Assembly: GCA_000151295.1 (NCBI GenBank) | Contig: GG745333.1 | Span: forward strand, 1,601,890 to 1,623,053 | Source of the DNA: Allomyces macrogynus ATCC 38327 | Taxonomy: Eukaryota > Blastocladiomycota > Blastocladiomycetes > Blastocladiales > Blastocladiaceae | Reading direction: 5' to 3' | Length of the DNA stretch: 21,164 nucleotides | The notes under the pieces: generated by a model | The model's input: the letters and a program-made list of their open reading frames with translations, nothing else | What the model was told of the DNA's origin: nothing | The model's database searches: none | Program-made: the position numbers and the translations under genes | Shown: one piece after another, positions 1 through 9,352 of the stretch | Layout: each line of letters opens with the position of its first letter | Numbering within the stretch: the stretch's first letter is position 1

Positions 1-1953
1 TGGGCGGAAGGTACGCGGCTTGCGGCGGTTGCGGTTGCGCCTTGCAGTGGGACAGGAGCTGGTGGCTGTTGCTGCTGCTGTTGTTGCATGCGGCGCGGGT
101 CCGGGCCGAGCGGTGGGCGCTGGGTCTGTGCATTGCCCTGCTGCGTCGCGGGATTCGGCTTCGGCACGACCGCGGCCGCGGCATTGGCCGACGCTGTCGA
201 CCGGCGGCGGTGATGGCGCACCACGAGACCCGCGACCACGGCCACGAGCACCGCGGCCCCCGCGGCACCGGCAATCAGGTACACCGTGTTATTCGACGTG
301 CCAAGTGCAACCTTGATCGCGCCCGTCACGCCCGTATCCGACGTGGAGCACGCCGCGAGCGGGAACGACAGCGTCGACAACGAGTTGGTCGTCAGTGCCT
401 TGGCCGGGTTCCCCGCGGACGCGTTTGCGCCATTCGCTGCTGTCGGCGCGACCACGTGCACTCCACCCCAGCTCATGGGCTTTCCGCGGCTCAGCAGGAC
501 CTGCGTCAAGTCGGCGGGCGTGAACGACGCGTTCATTTCCAGGTGCAGGGCAATGACGCCCGTGACAAACGGCGTTGCCTGCGACGTGCCCTGCCGTGAC
601 TCGAACGCCTTCGGGTCATTCGTTGCGTCGGCAGAGAAATTGGACGCCGACCAGATATCCACGCCGGGTGCCCAGTATTTGACGCACGCGCCCGTGTTGG
701 AAAACGCAGCGACGCGTGGGTTGTAAATGTTTTGCGCGAGATCCGTTGCGGACGGACGGTCGACGGCACCGACGACGTACGTGTCGGCAATCGCCGTGAG
801 GGACGGTGCGCCCGCGGCAGCCGAGCACGCATCGACGGCTGAGTTGCCCGCAGCAATGACCACATGCACGCCTTGCTTGACGAGCGCCGTGATCGCATTG
901 GGCAGCGTGTTCCCCTTGAGTCCTTCGGGCGACCCGAGACTCATGTTGATCACGGCCGGTTTCTTCAAGTTCTTGGCGAGGTAGTTGAGGGCGTCGACCG
1001 CGTCCGAGACAGACCCGGACTTGTCGCATCCGATGATGCGGAGACCGTAGACGTTGGCCCCCTTGGCGATCCCGACCGTGTGGCCCACAGCGACGCCAGA
1101 GACGTGCGTGCCGTGGCCCGTGCAGTCGGTGGTCGGGGTCAGGTTCGGGTCCTGCGCGCCCTGCGCCGTGTAGATGTTTTGCGCGCGGCCGGTGAACTCG
1201 GCGTGGTCGGCGCGGATGCCCGAGTCGATGACATAGACGTTGACTATAGGCGAGCGTGGGGGAGGGTCAGCAAGGGCGAATACGATCAACGCGACTGACC
1301 AGCAACTGCGGCCACCTTCATGACCCACAAAGACATCAAAACGTACCGCCCGCGCCCGTCAAGTTCAGCGCGTACTTGCCATCCAGACTCCCATCCATCG
1401 CATCGAGCCCCCACAACGACTGCTTCCCCGCCATTGCCGTCGACTGCAAACACGCATTCTCGACAATCGCGCCGCCATTCGCCACCGATGCGGTCTCGGT
1501 CACCGCGAGCGGCGCATCGTCTTCAATGTACGCGACACACGGCACCTTGGCCTGCACGAGCCCGAGCGGCAACGCCGGGCCGGCATACCGCACTTTCACA
1601 CCCTTGACACCATGGACATCAAACCCCCAGTCGACCGTGATATTCACGGACGCCAAGGCCGGCCGGATCGTATCAACGGCCGTTGCGGCCGCTTGCTGGC
1701 ACTGCGAGGTAAATCCGACGAGGTACGCGCGTTGCGGGCCAGCGGAGAGGACTGACGCCGCGGCTGCGCGGACGGTCGGGTCGTTGGCGAGCGCAGCGAC
1801 GGCGGCGGCAGTGTTGCCGCCATTGGCGGCGGTGGAGTTGTTGACGGTCCGCAGGACTTGCGCGGCAAGGTCGGCGGTCGACGCGGCCCCAGCGGTATGC
1901 GCGGCCAGAAGCAGCGCCAGCGCCGGCAGGAGCAGCATGGTCGTGGCGTGCAT
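1..1953 (-). CDS. Membrane-anchored subtilisin-like serine protease (S8, proteinase K type), partial at 3' end
   Basis: Secreted or surface endopeptidase; partial, at least 616 residues. Exons are 1953-1347 and 1243-<1; the 103 bp intron 1346-1244 has donor GTACGT, branch CTGAC and acceptor TATAG, and joining restores GAGVNVYVIDSG. The first ATG in frame is at 1953 (A at -3); a GTG just upstream is not used. A signal peptide (MLLLPALALLLAAHTAGA) precedes a propeptide-like segment. The catalytic triad is Asp209 (VIDSG), His246 (GHGTHVSG) and Ser423 (GTSQATP), with oxyanion Asn336 (AAGNS). The usual GTSMA motif has Gln for Met here. After the catalytic domain, residues about 523-544 form a transmembrane helix followed by Arg/His-rich stop-transfer residues, then a Pro/Gln-rich tail with a seven-Gln run (589-595). 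No stop occurs before the edge. Family assignment is firm; cell-surface anchoring is inferred from the helix. Confidence 0.93.
1244..1346 (-). other. Intron in subtilisin gene (103 bp)
   Basis: Donor G|GTACGT and acceptor CCTATAG|TC, with CTGAC about 25 bases before the acceptor. Removal joins G|TC into a Val codon and restores the strongly conserved stretch before the catalytic Asp. Confidence 0.9.
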
Positions 1954-2663
1954 CGTCGTGGTTCGCACGGTTTGGCGGCTGGGCCGTCGTCAGGTTACGA
2001 CCGCGCGTACGTGCGGACGCTTGGGCACGGGCGTGTGGGGCGGTGTAGGTGTGCGCCGTGCAGATGCAGAGTTGGATGATGCTTGGCGCGGCGAATTGTT
2101 GCTGGTGATGTGCGATAAATGGAGCTCTGGCTGGTGCTGGAAAACGGGCCCCGTCCTTGAGGCCGGAGCGCGTCGCGAGCGGTACTGCGCGCGGGGCGCA
2201 GCGGCAGTTGGCGACGGCGTCCGAGCGTGAGCGCGCTGCGGCCGAGGTTCGTGCAGGACGGGGTCGGCGGTGGTGGAGGAGGACAGGCAACGGCGCTCGT
2301 GCCTTCTGGTGGGCGGCGGCGCCTCGGCAATCTCTGAAGGGTCCGCCACTTTCGTGCTTCATGCACCCATGAAGAACCAAGCCCTGAAACCTGCCTGGTC
2401 GGATCCAAACACTGATCCACTGCAAAACCCGAGCCTGGCACACGGAGTCTTCTGAATCCGAGACCCCCCGCCGAAACAGCGTCTGAAACGCAGTACCACC
2501 GGCCAAAATGTGGAACCCAGCAAAGTCCAATGAATTTCCCAACAAGAAAGAACAAAAACGCACAACCAAACTAAACCCACACAAGCCACAACAACAACCC
2601 AAGAAAATTCACGGCCCAAAACTGGTTACTCGTTCCCGTTCACCCCCTCATCCTGATCAACGA
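1954..2663. other. Intergenic: subtilisin promoter and REG1-like 3' flank
   Basis: This 710 bp lies between the protease start and the stop of the Reg1-like gene, both on the minus strand. About 2480-2620 is less GC-rich and A-rich on the plus strand (T-rich on the coding strand), as expected of a 3' untranslated region. Open frames here have no recognisable domain, and I see no RNA gene or repeat family. Confidence 0.5.
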
Positions 2664-5298
2664 TCACGGCAGCGGCCCGTTCGCGCTGCCCGACAAGACC
2701 TGCACGATCCACGACATGACGTCGCGCACATTCGCGACCACCTCACCCAACGACGGGTCCCCCACGACCGGCGGGACGGGCGACGGCGCCAACGACGCCG
2801 AGGCCGACACGGGCGTACTTGCAGCCGCAGGTTCGGCGGCCGCTGCGGTCGTGCCGTTGGTTGCGGTCGGTACCGTCGTCGGGGACGTGCCGTTCACTTT
2901 CCCCGTCGGGCTTGCTGCTGCGCCAGGGCTCGCGATCCCATTCACGGCCGGTGGCGGCGGAGACAATGCTCGTGCCGCGACGGTATCCGCGTCGGCAGGA
3001 CTCGCGGCTCTTGGCATCGGCATGGGCGCGTCGGACGGCGCAAACGTGGCCTCGGTCGACCCTTCCGACTCGGACTCGGTGAGCAAATCGTCGACGAGCG
3101 CGCAGAGGACCTGGAAGTCGCGCCTGTCCTGGATCGGGTCGAGTCGCAGGTGCGGGGTCACGGGCCACGCGCGCGGGGAAATCGCACCACCGCCACCGGG
3201 ACCGTCCGGCGACCGCATCGGGACCAAGGGCGAGGTCGGCGCGGCATTCGTGTTCCCGTCCCATGCAGTAGGATCGGACGGCGGGTCCGTGGCCGAGACG
3301 GCGGGCGAGGCGGTGCGTGACGGCGGCTTACCGTTGATGATCAGCGGCGGCAAGTCCGGGCGCAACGAGTGCACGGGTAGCTGTGTTGGGGGCGACAATG
3401 ACACGACCGGTAAGGACGACGCGGCGGCTGGGAACGAGAAGTGGCCCGGAACGACAGGCAACTCGTCTCGTCCATCGTAATAATCGTCGTCCTCGTCGTC
3501 CTCGTCCTCATCATCATCGTCATCATAATAATCGTCGTACTCGTCATCCTCGTCGTGGTGACTGCCGTGCCGGTGCAGAATGACGCTGCCCGTCTCGTCC
3601 TCGTCCTCGTCGTCATTATCACTACTGCGCGGCTCGCTCGCATTATCGTCCTCGTACGACCGGTACCGGTACCGCGAATTGCTGCTGCGCGCCATGACCA
3701 CGTCTTCGTCCTCCTCTTGTTCATCGTCGTCGTCCACATACACGTGGTGGTGATGGTGCCGGTGCCCGCGCCCGACGGACCCAGCATGCCGCGTACCCGT
3801 GGCGGCAACCGCCGCCCACGACGGCGGCGCAAGCAACCCGTTCCCACCATCCTCCTCCTCATCCTCGTCATCCACATCCTCCCCATCCCGCTCCGCCATC
3901 AGTACCGCACGACTCTGCCGGCGTCGATCCTCAACGACATGCGACCCGACGAAAATGCGCTCATCGACCATCGGGTTAAACCTGACTCCACCCGTCCCAC
4001 CCAACGCCGCAGCCACGGCAGCGGCCGCATCCGCGTTCGCCGCGGCCGACGGCCCCCCACGCGGAGTCGGCGGTGCCGACGACGCCGTCGACGCGGCTAC
4101 CGAGACTGACGCGTCCCCGGACGCCGACCGGCGCTTTGCCGACCGCCCGGACTCCGAGGTGCTGCTTTTCCTGCGCGCGCGGCGGCGGACGGCCGCGCCA
4201 CCGTCGTCCGAGAGGGACTCGGCGGGTGCCGGGAGCGGGGTGGTCGCTGCCGCCGCTGCCGCTGCGGCAGCGGCAGCAAGCGACACGAGCGATGCGCGCA
4301 GTCGGTCGCGCAGCGCGCGTCGTTCGGCGGGACTCGGTCGCGTGAGCAAGTCCCGGAGCGAGTGTCGTTTCAGGCACCCGCGTTTCGCGAGGGTCACGGC
4401 CTGCCGGAGGGCGTGGACCGTGCGGGAGGTCGCGAGGAACGCGGCCATCGGGGGCGCGGCGGGTGGGGTGGCCGAGGTGGCGAGCGCGCGCGGCACGATT
4501 TCCGGGTACGGGTTGGATCGCGAGACGAGCTAGAGCCGGAACGGGGTGAGCGCATGGGTCCAGACGGCAGGAACGCGACGACGAGCAAGTTCGAGCGGAT
4601 GGCGTACCGGTCCGAGCGCGTACAGATTGGTCGCGTCCTTTTCCCTACACCACCAAAATGCGGTTCATTTCCCTTGGTTCCAGCAAGCAGCACAGTGTGT
4701 CTTCATCTCCATGGGCAACCCCCAGCAGCAGCAGTCAAACGCCACGGACCATTGAATCGAATACGGGTGCGCCTTGCCTAGCATGCCCTTGCGCTGCCAC
4801 CTACAGACCGAACCATGGCATCAGCGGCGCGGCCCCATGTAACAAACCCATGGTTCGCGAGCGGAGCGCATACCAGATCCGCCAGGTAATGTACTCGAGC
4901 CGCTCGCCCTTCCCACCGGCCTTGAGCGGTCCATTCTTAAGCTTGGTCACGAGCTTCCAGGAATCGGCCAAGTCCTCGTCGTTCCAGTCGTGGTGCAGGT
5001 AATCTATATCGGCCGTGCGCAAGCGACCGCGTCCGCAAAATCGCGTCAGGAAGACACGTTCCGGTGCGCTCGACATGGCAGCCGGGTACGCACCGACATA
5101 CTGCTGCGGGCGCAGCGCGGCAGCGTGCACCTGGTCGCCCATGGTCAGGTCCGGCAGCGAGTAGGACCGCGGGCGGCGCACAGCGTCGGTATCTACCACG
5201 GGCATGGCGGTCGCGGGATTCGCGGCAGTCGCGGGCGCGGGCGCGGCAGCAGCGTGTGCCGCGGGCGTGTGGTGGCGGTGGTGGTGGTGGTATCCCAT
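2664..5298 (-). CDS. REG1: Reg1/Hex2-like regulatory subunit of protein phosphatase 1 (DUF1752 domain)
   Basis: Known family role: targets the PP1 catalytic subunit (Glc7) to Snf1 in glucose repression. Model: exons 5298-4874, 4644-4608 and 4529-2664; introns of 229 bp (GTATGC...GTGTAG) and 78 bp (GTACGC...TCTAG); phases agree and give 775 residues. Start ATG has A at -3 and reads MGYHHHHRHH. Evidence: a DUF1752-like block around 97-154 (DIDYLHHDW, SWKLV, LEYITWRIW, then DATNLYALGPL across the exon junctions); a block near 206-216 (CLKRHSLRDLL) resembling the LKKRSMSEVML element of fungal homologues; an RVxF-type PP1 docking motif VRFN at 336-339; and a C-terminal amphipathic segment VANVRDVMSWIV. 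Long Asp/Glu, His, Ala and Ser tracts fill the rest. The 37-nt middle exon and the 229 bp intron are the least certain parts. The family call rests on several ordered motifs. Confidence 0.75.
4608..4644 (-). other. REG1: Candidate 37-nt micro-exon of the REG1-like gene
   Basis: Bounded by GTGTAG| and |GTACGC. It encodes EKDATNLYALGP, which continues into LVS and matches the conserved block following the DUF1752 WR.W motif in fungal Reg1/Hex2 proteins. Flanking phases (2 in, 0 out) fit both neighbours. An in-frame stop just upstream and another at the next acceptor leave no longer exon possible in this frame. Confidence 0.6.
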
Positions 5299-5358
5299 CG
5301 TGTCGGGTCCGAGCAGGGGAGATGGCGTCGATCCAGGAGCTGGTTGAGCGAAGCGAGA

Positions 5359-5376
5359 GCAGGCAGGCAGGCAGGC
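5359..5376. repeat. Short GCAG tetranucleotide repeat
   Basis: About four and a half GCAG units just upstream of the REG1-like start; a second short copy lies at 6233-6246. These are simple repeats with no further structure. Confidence 0.85.
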
Positions 5377-6061
5377 GCGAGGCGAGGCAACAAGACAAGG
5401 CAAAAGCGGTCAGTCCCGTCGCACTTCAGTGTCCAGTTCAGGCGCGTTCCGTGCGGACTCAGCGCGACAAGGTTCGGCGGCGTGCAGGGTACCACATGCG
5501 ATCGCGTCGCCGCCGCTGTTCGACAAGGCAGAACACCGGCGGACGGCGCACGACAAGGCAGACACGGCGGCACGGTGCAGGACTTGGCACCCATGCGCGC
5601 CACCAGAGTCGCGCCTCGCCAGGGGCCGCGGTGGGCGCGTGCTCCACCTCAGCGGGCGTCGGCGCCCTGGCATGGCCCGGGCCCCCAAGCAGGACGGCCA
5701 GCACGTCTGTCCGGCTGCGTGAGGACCATGGTCGCGGTGGCGGGCCCATGGCACCATCCGTGCGCGGCTGGTCGGCAGCGGACACGCGGGCAAATGGAGA
5801 GAACTGGTCGCACCTCACACACAACACACCAACACACACACTGCCGCACAATCAGAACAAAAGCTGGCGCGGAGCGAGCGAGACGGCGCGTTAAAGGACG
5901 CCGATACGGCGGCACAGCGCTCGGTGGCGGCCGAGCGGCGGGTGGTCGCGGTCGCAGGCAAGGACGAGCACGATGGCGGTGTTGGTTGCGGCGTGCGGGC
6001 GGAGGAGCATGCCCAGCGCCGTGCTTCCCGTCGTCGCGTCAAGAGGAGCGGCGCGTGCGGG

Positions 6062-6063
<2 letters not shown>

Positions 6064-6099
<36 letters not shown>
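6064..6099. repeat. CTG/CAG trinucleotide microsatellite, 12 units
   Basis: An uninterrupted run of twelve CTG units on the plus strand (CAG on minus), lying 766 bp upstream of the REG1-like ATG. It falls outside any gene I can support and would probably vary in length between strains. Confidence 0.95.
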
Positions 6100-6100
<1 letters not shown>

Positions 6101-6709
6101 CGTCGTTGCTGTCGGTGTCGGTGCGTGCGTGCTGCTCGCAGTTGCCAGGGCGGATTGGAAATCGACGTCCGCACTCACGCGCAGGTGCGGCAGGCGAGCG
6201 TGGAAGCGTGCGCGGCGGCGCGGCGCAGTCGACAGGCAGGCAGGCGAGCGGGTCGCAGCACTCGCAGAACGGGGAGCGCGCGTGGACGACACGGCACTTG
6301 TGAGCAAGCAAGGACTGGAGACTGGCCGAGGACAAGGCGGCCGTGGCACGTAGCAGAGATCGTGATCGCAGGCCGGAGACTGCAACCAACAGAAAGACCG
6401 ACCGAGCCAACAGCCGCTCGGAACCGGCTGCAACAGCATGACAACGCGCCCTCTGCTCGCCACCTGACCATCCTGCCACGCATGTCGCCTTGATCTTTGG
6501 CGTGATCCGCGCCCCCACAGCAAGCCCAACCGCCGACTCCGGCTACGCCCATGGACTCCACTGCACTGGCAGCGACTGAGAAATGTATGACACTGGTTAA
6601 ATTGGTCTATGATAGGTACGAGAAACACACTATTGCCAAACGGCTCGGGTAGCTTCTCCACCCGAAACACGTTCGGAACATGCAACCGCGACGGTGGTCT
6701 GAGACGCGC

Positions 6710-7895
6710 CTACAAGCGCCGCGTCCGCTTGGCTGGCCGCGCGTCCGCCGCAGGCCCCCCTGCGGCGGTCGCCCCGGCACCCGACGCTCCATTCATCCCC
6801 ATCATCACATCGCCCCCACCGTCCTCCTGCTCCCCCTCCTCGCCGTCGCGCGGCCGCACGCGATCCATCCGCCGAGCAACACTGCCCACATCCATCACGG
6901 CCGCGGCACGCACCGCGACCACCGGGTACGTGCACTGCGCGACATACGCCTGCGCGTCCAACATATCCAAGACCCCAGTATGCGACATGGCCGGCGACGC
7001 GCGACTGTACCATGGGATGACGGACACGTGCAGTGGGTCCGGCTTGAAACACGTCGGCATCAGCGTATTCGGCGCCCATGCCGCGGGTGAAGACGGGGCC
7101 ACGGGGATCGCGACGGCATGAATGCAGGCGACCGTGCCGCGGCCGAACAGGACCACGAGGGACCGACCGGTGACTGCCGCGACAGAGGGCAGGAGACGAC
7201 GTGGGAAGGGCGATCCCGAGGCCGCAGCGAGCACGTCGTGCAGATACAGGTCGCGGCGCGCGTCGAGCAACTCGGCAGTCACGGGCGTGCCCGCAGGAAT
7301 CGCACTCGTGTCCCCCGGGATCGACCAAATGGGGTGGTCGGCTTGCCGGATCAATGACGGGCCGAGTGCGCACGATGCGGCGACGAGCGCGCAGCGCACG
7401 GTAATGGCCAGCCGCGCGGGAATGTCAGAACGGCCCGTGAGCGCGAGGAGCAGCGAGGCCTCGAGCGCCAAGGCCGGTGGGAGCGATGGCGCCGTCGACC
7501 TGCCCGCCGCGTCGGTACGAATTCCACACCCACGGGACCACGACGCCAGCCGCCGTGCACTCGGCGCGTGCGGCCGCGCACGCGGCATGGTCCGCGGCAA
7601 TCAACGCCGGCGGCAAGGCCGGCAATTCGGTCGGTGCGGTCGGGTCATCGAGCGCGGCCTTGACGTCCGACAGATAGGCGTCGAGAAAGACCGACGCGAG
7701 CGAGGCCATGTAGCCGAGCCGGCGCTCGGCCGAGTAGGCGCCGGACCCATGGTGCAGCGAGGCAAAGTGCGATCGACAAGTCGAGACGAGCGCGCGCAAC
7801 GCCGCCTCGGGGTCGGCCAAAGCCGCGCCAACGTCGAGAATCGGGTGCTGGTGCGGCGCGCGCGGGCCCGCGGGCGGCCCGTCCATGGTGAACAT
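6710..7895 (-). CDS. Hypothetical alanine-rich protein, unrecognised
   Basis: I do not recognise this protein. The frame opens at ATG 7895, or more likely at 7886, which has an ideal context (CACCATGG). It runs in one frame to about 7510 and continues in another to TAG at 6712-6710. A 61 bp intron 7560-7500 (GTGCAC...GGGCAG) joins the frames in phase (GA|G, Glu) and gives 374 residues; a single-base slip near 7510 is the alternative. The N-terminal half looks helical (SAERRLGYMASLASVFLDAY) and the middle hydrophobic (ALVAASCALGPSLI, SLVVLFGRGTVACIHAVAI). The end is acidic and Gly/Ala-rich, closing with a basic AKRTRRL that could be a nuclear signal. Codon third positions are strongly G/C, as in its neighbours. 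It is head-to-head with B9D1. Confidence 0.6.
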
Positions 7896-8056
7896 TGAGC
7901 CGGAGGGCGCGGCAAGTATCGTGAGACCGGCTCGCAATGAGTCGGAATTTGGGAGAGCGGGAGAGAAGCCGCTGCAGAGGAAATCGGCTGGCAAGCGGTC
8001 GTTGCGGTGCGGTTTGCGGTGAGCCGCACGTGCCGCCACATGGCCGCGTCGCGCTC
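7896..8056. promoter_or_regulatory. Putative bidirectional promoter between unknown gene and B9D1
   Basis: Only about 160 bp separate the two divergent ATGs, so the genes probably share regulatory DNA. I looked for an RFX-type X-box (a GTNRCC / RGYAAC palindrome), common upstream of ciliary genes, and found no convincing copy. There is no TATA box. Confidence 0.4.
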
Positions 8057-8718
8057 ATGGCTTCCTCGTCTGTCTTCACGAAGTCGTCACCTCATTGGCG
8101 CACACTGCCCCATTCCCACCAACCGGTCACGCGCGCTGCAACACTACTCGTCGACTGCTCGCCCGGTTCCTGTCCGCACTATGGACGGCTGCGGCACCGG
8201 TGCATCGACCCGTCAACGTCGTCGCGCGCGGGCCGTAGTCGTGTGGAAAATGCGCCGTGCACATGGCGTGGAAAAGCACGAATGTGTTTGGGTGGCCCGC
8301 AGGTCGTGGTGGCCGTCTACGGACTCGACTTGGCGGGGCGCGACGTGCTGGTCGGGGACGCGACAGTGCGCGTACCGAGGCATCCTGGGCGGTACGGTTC
8401 TTGGGCGGATGTGAACGTGCTTTGATCCATGGGCTCGCTGATGCTGTCTTCTGCGCGCTGGCTAGACACGTCCTGTATGCACCGCTCTTTGTCCCGCTCG
8501 CATCGTCGCCGCTCAACCAGTTCCTGTCGTGGATCACAGGTCGGCGACCTGATTTCGTTGATCCGTTCCTGGTCGCGCGGTCCGAGGGTCGCCAGGTGAC
8601 TCGAGTGTGGTCCAATGGCACGATCAAGCTCGTCTTGGACGTGTTTCTCAAGGACATGGGGAAATTTGGGTACCAGCTTGGCATAGACCACACGGACTTG
8701 GCGACTGGATCAGGGTAA
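8057..8718 (+). CDS. B9D1: B9 domain-containing protein 1 (ciliary transition zone, MKS module), frame-broken
   Basis: B9D1 is part of the Meckel-syndrome (MKS/B9) complex gating proteins at the base of cilia and flagella. Conserved B9 motifs appear in order: KSTNVFGWP (from about 8270), QVVVAVYGLDLAGRD, RHPGR, GRRPDFVDP, EGRQVTRV and KDMGKFGY, ending at TAA 8718. A 74 bp intron 8392-8465 (GTACGG...GCTAG) joins HPGR to HVLYAPLFVPL in phase. Two apparent extra bases interrupt the domain: one in the A run 8247-8250 (VVWK to CAVHMAW) and one in the C run 8296-8298 (GWP to QVV). The N-terminus is uncertain: ATG 8057 (MASSSVF) resembles family starts, and GCGTGAS near 8185 recalls GLEEGIS, but the 60-odd residues usually between them are not clear. 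Identity is firm; integrity of the gene is not. Confidence 0.85.
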
Positions 8719-8893
8719 ATGCAGAGGATGCAACAGTGCCAACATTGATTGAACATGACAGTAAGAAACATATCATATAAACAATGGGTCTAGCCCGCAC
8801 AAAAGCGGCCCGGCAGTTTTTAATATTCCTCCAAACCCAGTCCAAACGCAGTCAGAGAGGCGAAGATTTTGAGTCGGCAGCATGGGAGGGTTC

Positions 8894-8899
8894 AAAAAA
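8894..8899 (-). terminator. Likely Pol III terminator of tRNA-Ser
   Basis: A run of six A on the plus strand gives TTTTTT on the tRNA strand, 54 nt downstream of the tRNA. It is the first T run of four or more that I see after the gene. Confidence 0.5.
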
Positions 8900-8952
8900 T
8901 GAATGACAAGAGATCTGCACAAGCGCACTGTGCCAACGTTCAAGATGATTCA

Positions 8953-9034
8953 CGACAACGACAGGATTCGAACCTGTGCAGGCAGAGCCTAATTGATTTC
9001 TAGTCAATCTCCTTAACCACTCGGACACGTTGTC
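8953..9034 (-). tRNA. trnS(AGA): tRNA-Ser(AGA)
   Basis: An 82-nt cloverleaf with a 7-bp acceptor stem (GACAACG/CGTTGTC) and discriminator G73, as expected for serine. The anticodon stem ATTGA/TCAAT encloses loop CTAGAAA, so the anticodon is AGA (8999-9001), read after A-to-I editing. A long variable arm (class II) marks Ser. The A box lies in TCCGAGTGGTTAAGG and the B box is GGTTCGAATCC. No intron and no encoded CCA, as in eukaryotes. Confidence 0.97.
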
Positions 9035-9352
9035 ACACAAACTGAGCTGGTGCCTGCCGTACTTGGCAAATTTTGGTATATAAATGGAATGGTTCAAAGC
9101 TCACGATTTGGGGCCAGGCAACCTGGTTAGGGAGGGTTCAGCATTCAAATCTGGACCCAACCCGCCAGTCAACTCCACACCACCTCTCCAACCAGGATCA
9201 TAGGAACCGGCCGCTAAGCAACAGGGAACAAACAGCCAATGAAACCCAAGTCGAAAATGTTCTCGTTTACGTATATGTACAAAACTGGTGGAGAGACGCG
9301 GACAGAAAACCAAAAAAAACCAAACTGACAGCCCACAACCACACGTCGCGCG
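9035..9352. other. Spacer between tRNA-Ser and ARL8 stop
   Basis: This spacer is less GC-rich than average and contains the TATA-like element and a coding-strand T run near 9310-9318, consistent with the ARL8 3' end. A GGTTCAGCATTCAAATC stretch near 9136 loosely recalls a Pol III B box but has no cloverleaf around it. Nothing else is seen. Confidence 0.5.
9077..9084 (-). promoter_or_regulatory. TATA-like element upstream of tRNA-Ser
   Basis: TATATAAA on plus (TTTATATA on minus) sits about 43-50 bp upstream of the tRNA 5' end in otherwise GC-rich DNA. Upstream TATA elements assist Pol III in some fungi such as fission yeast; its role here is inferred. Confidence 0.35.

Larger units (their letters stand above)
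5299..6709. other. Intergenic, repeat-rich, no recognisable gene
   Basis: About 1.4 kb upstream of the REG1-like start and downstream of the unknown minus-strand gene. It holds GCAG tetranucleotide runs (5359-5376, 6233-6246) and a CTG run (6064-6099). A plus-strand frame from an ATG at 5973 encodes a poly-Ala/Val hydrophobic stretch translated from the CTG run, followed by an Arg-rich segment; the minus frame gives poly-Gln. Neither shows a known domain and I do not call either. Plausible content is a long 5' leader or promoter of the REG1-like gene. Confidence 0.45.

Noticed and set aside
3441..4109. Plus-strand frame with very hydrophobic Val/Ile/Leu runs suggesting a membrane protein
   Set aside because: It is the antisense reading of the Asp/Glu codon tracts of the REG1-like gene; the hydrophobic runs are a by-product of GAC/GAT/GAG codons.
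5973..6353. Plus-strand ATG frame with a poly-Ala/Val signal-like helix
   Set aside because: The helix is simply the CTG repeat and flanking GC-rich DNA read in one frame; the remainder is Arg-rich with no known motif, and the minus frame is equally open.
9130..9160. Possible second tRNA or Pol III gene (B-box-like GGTTCAGCATTCAAATC)
   Set aside because: No acceptor stem or anticodon arm can be folded around it, and the match to the B-box consensus is poor.
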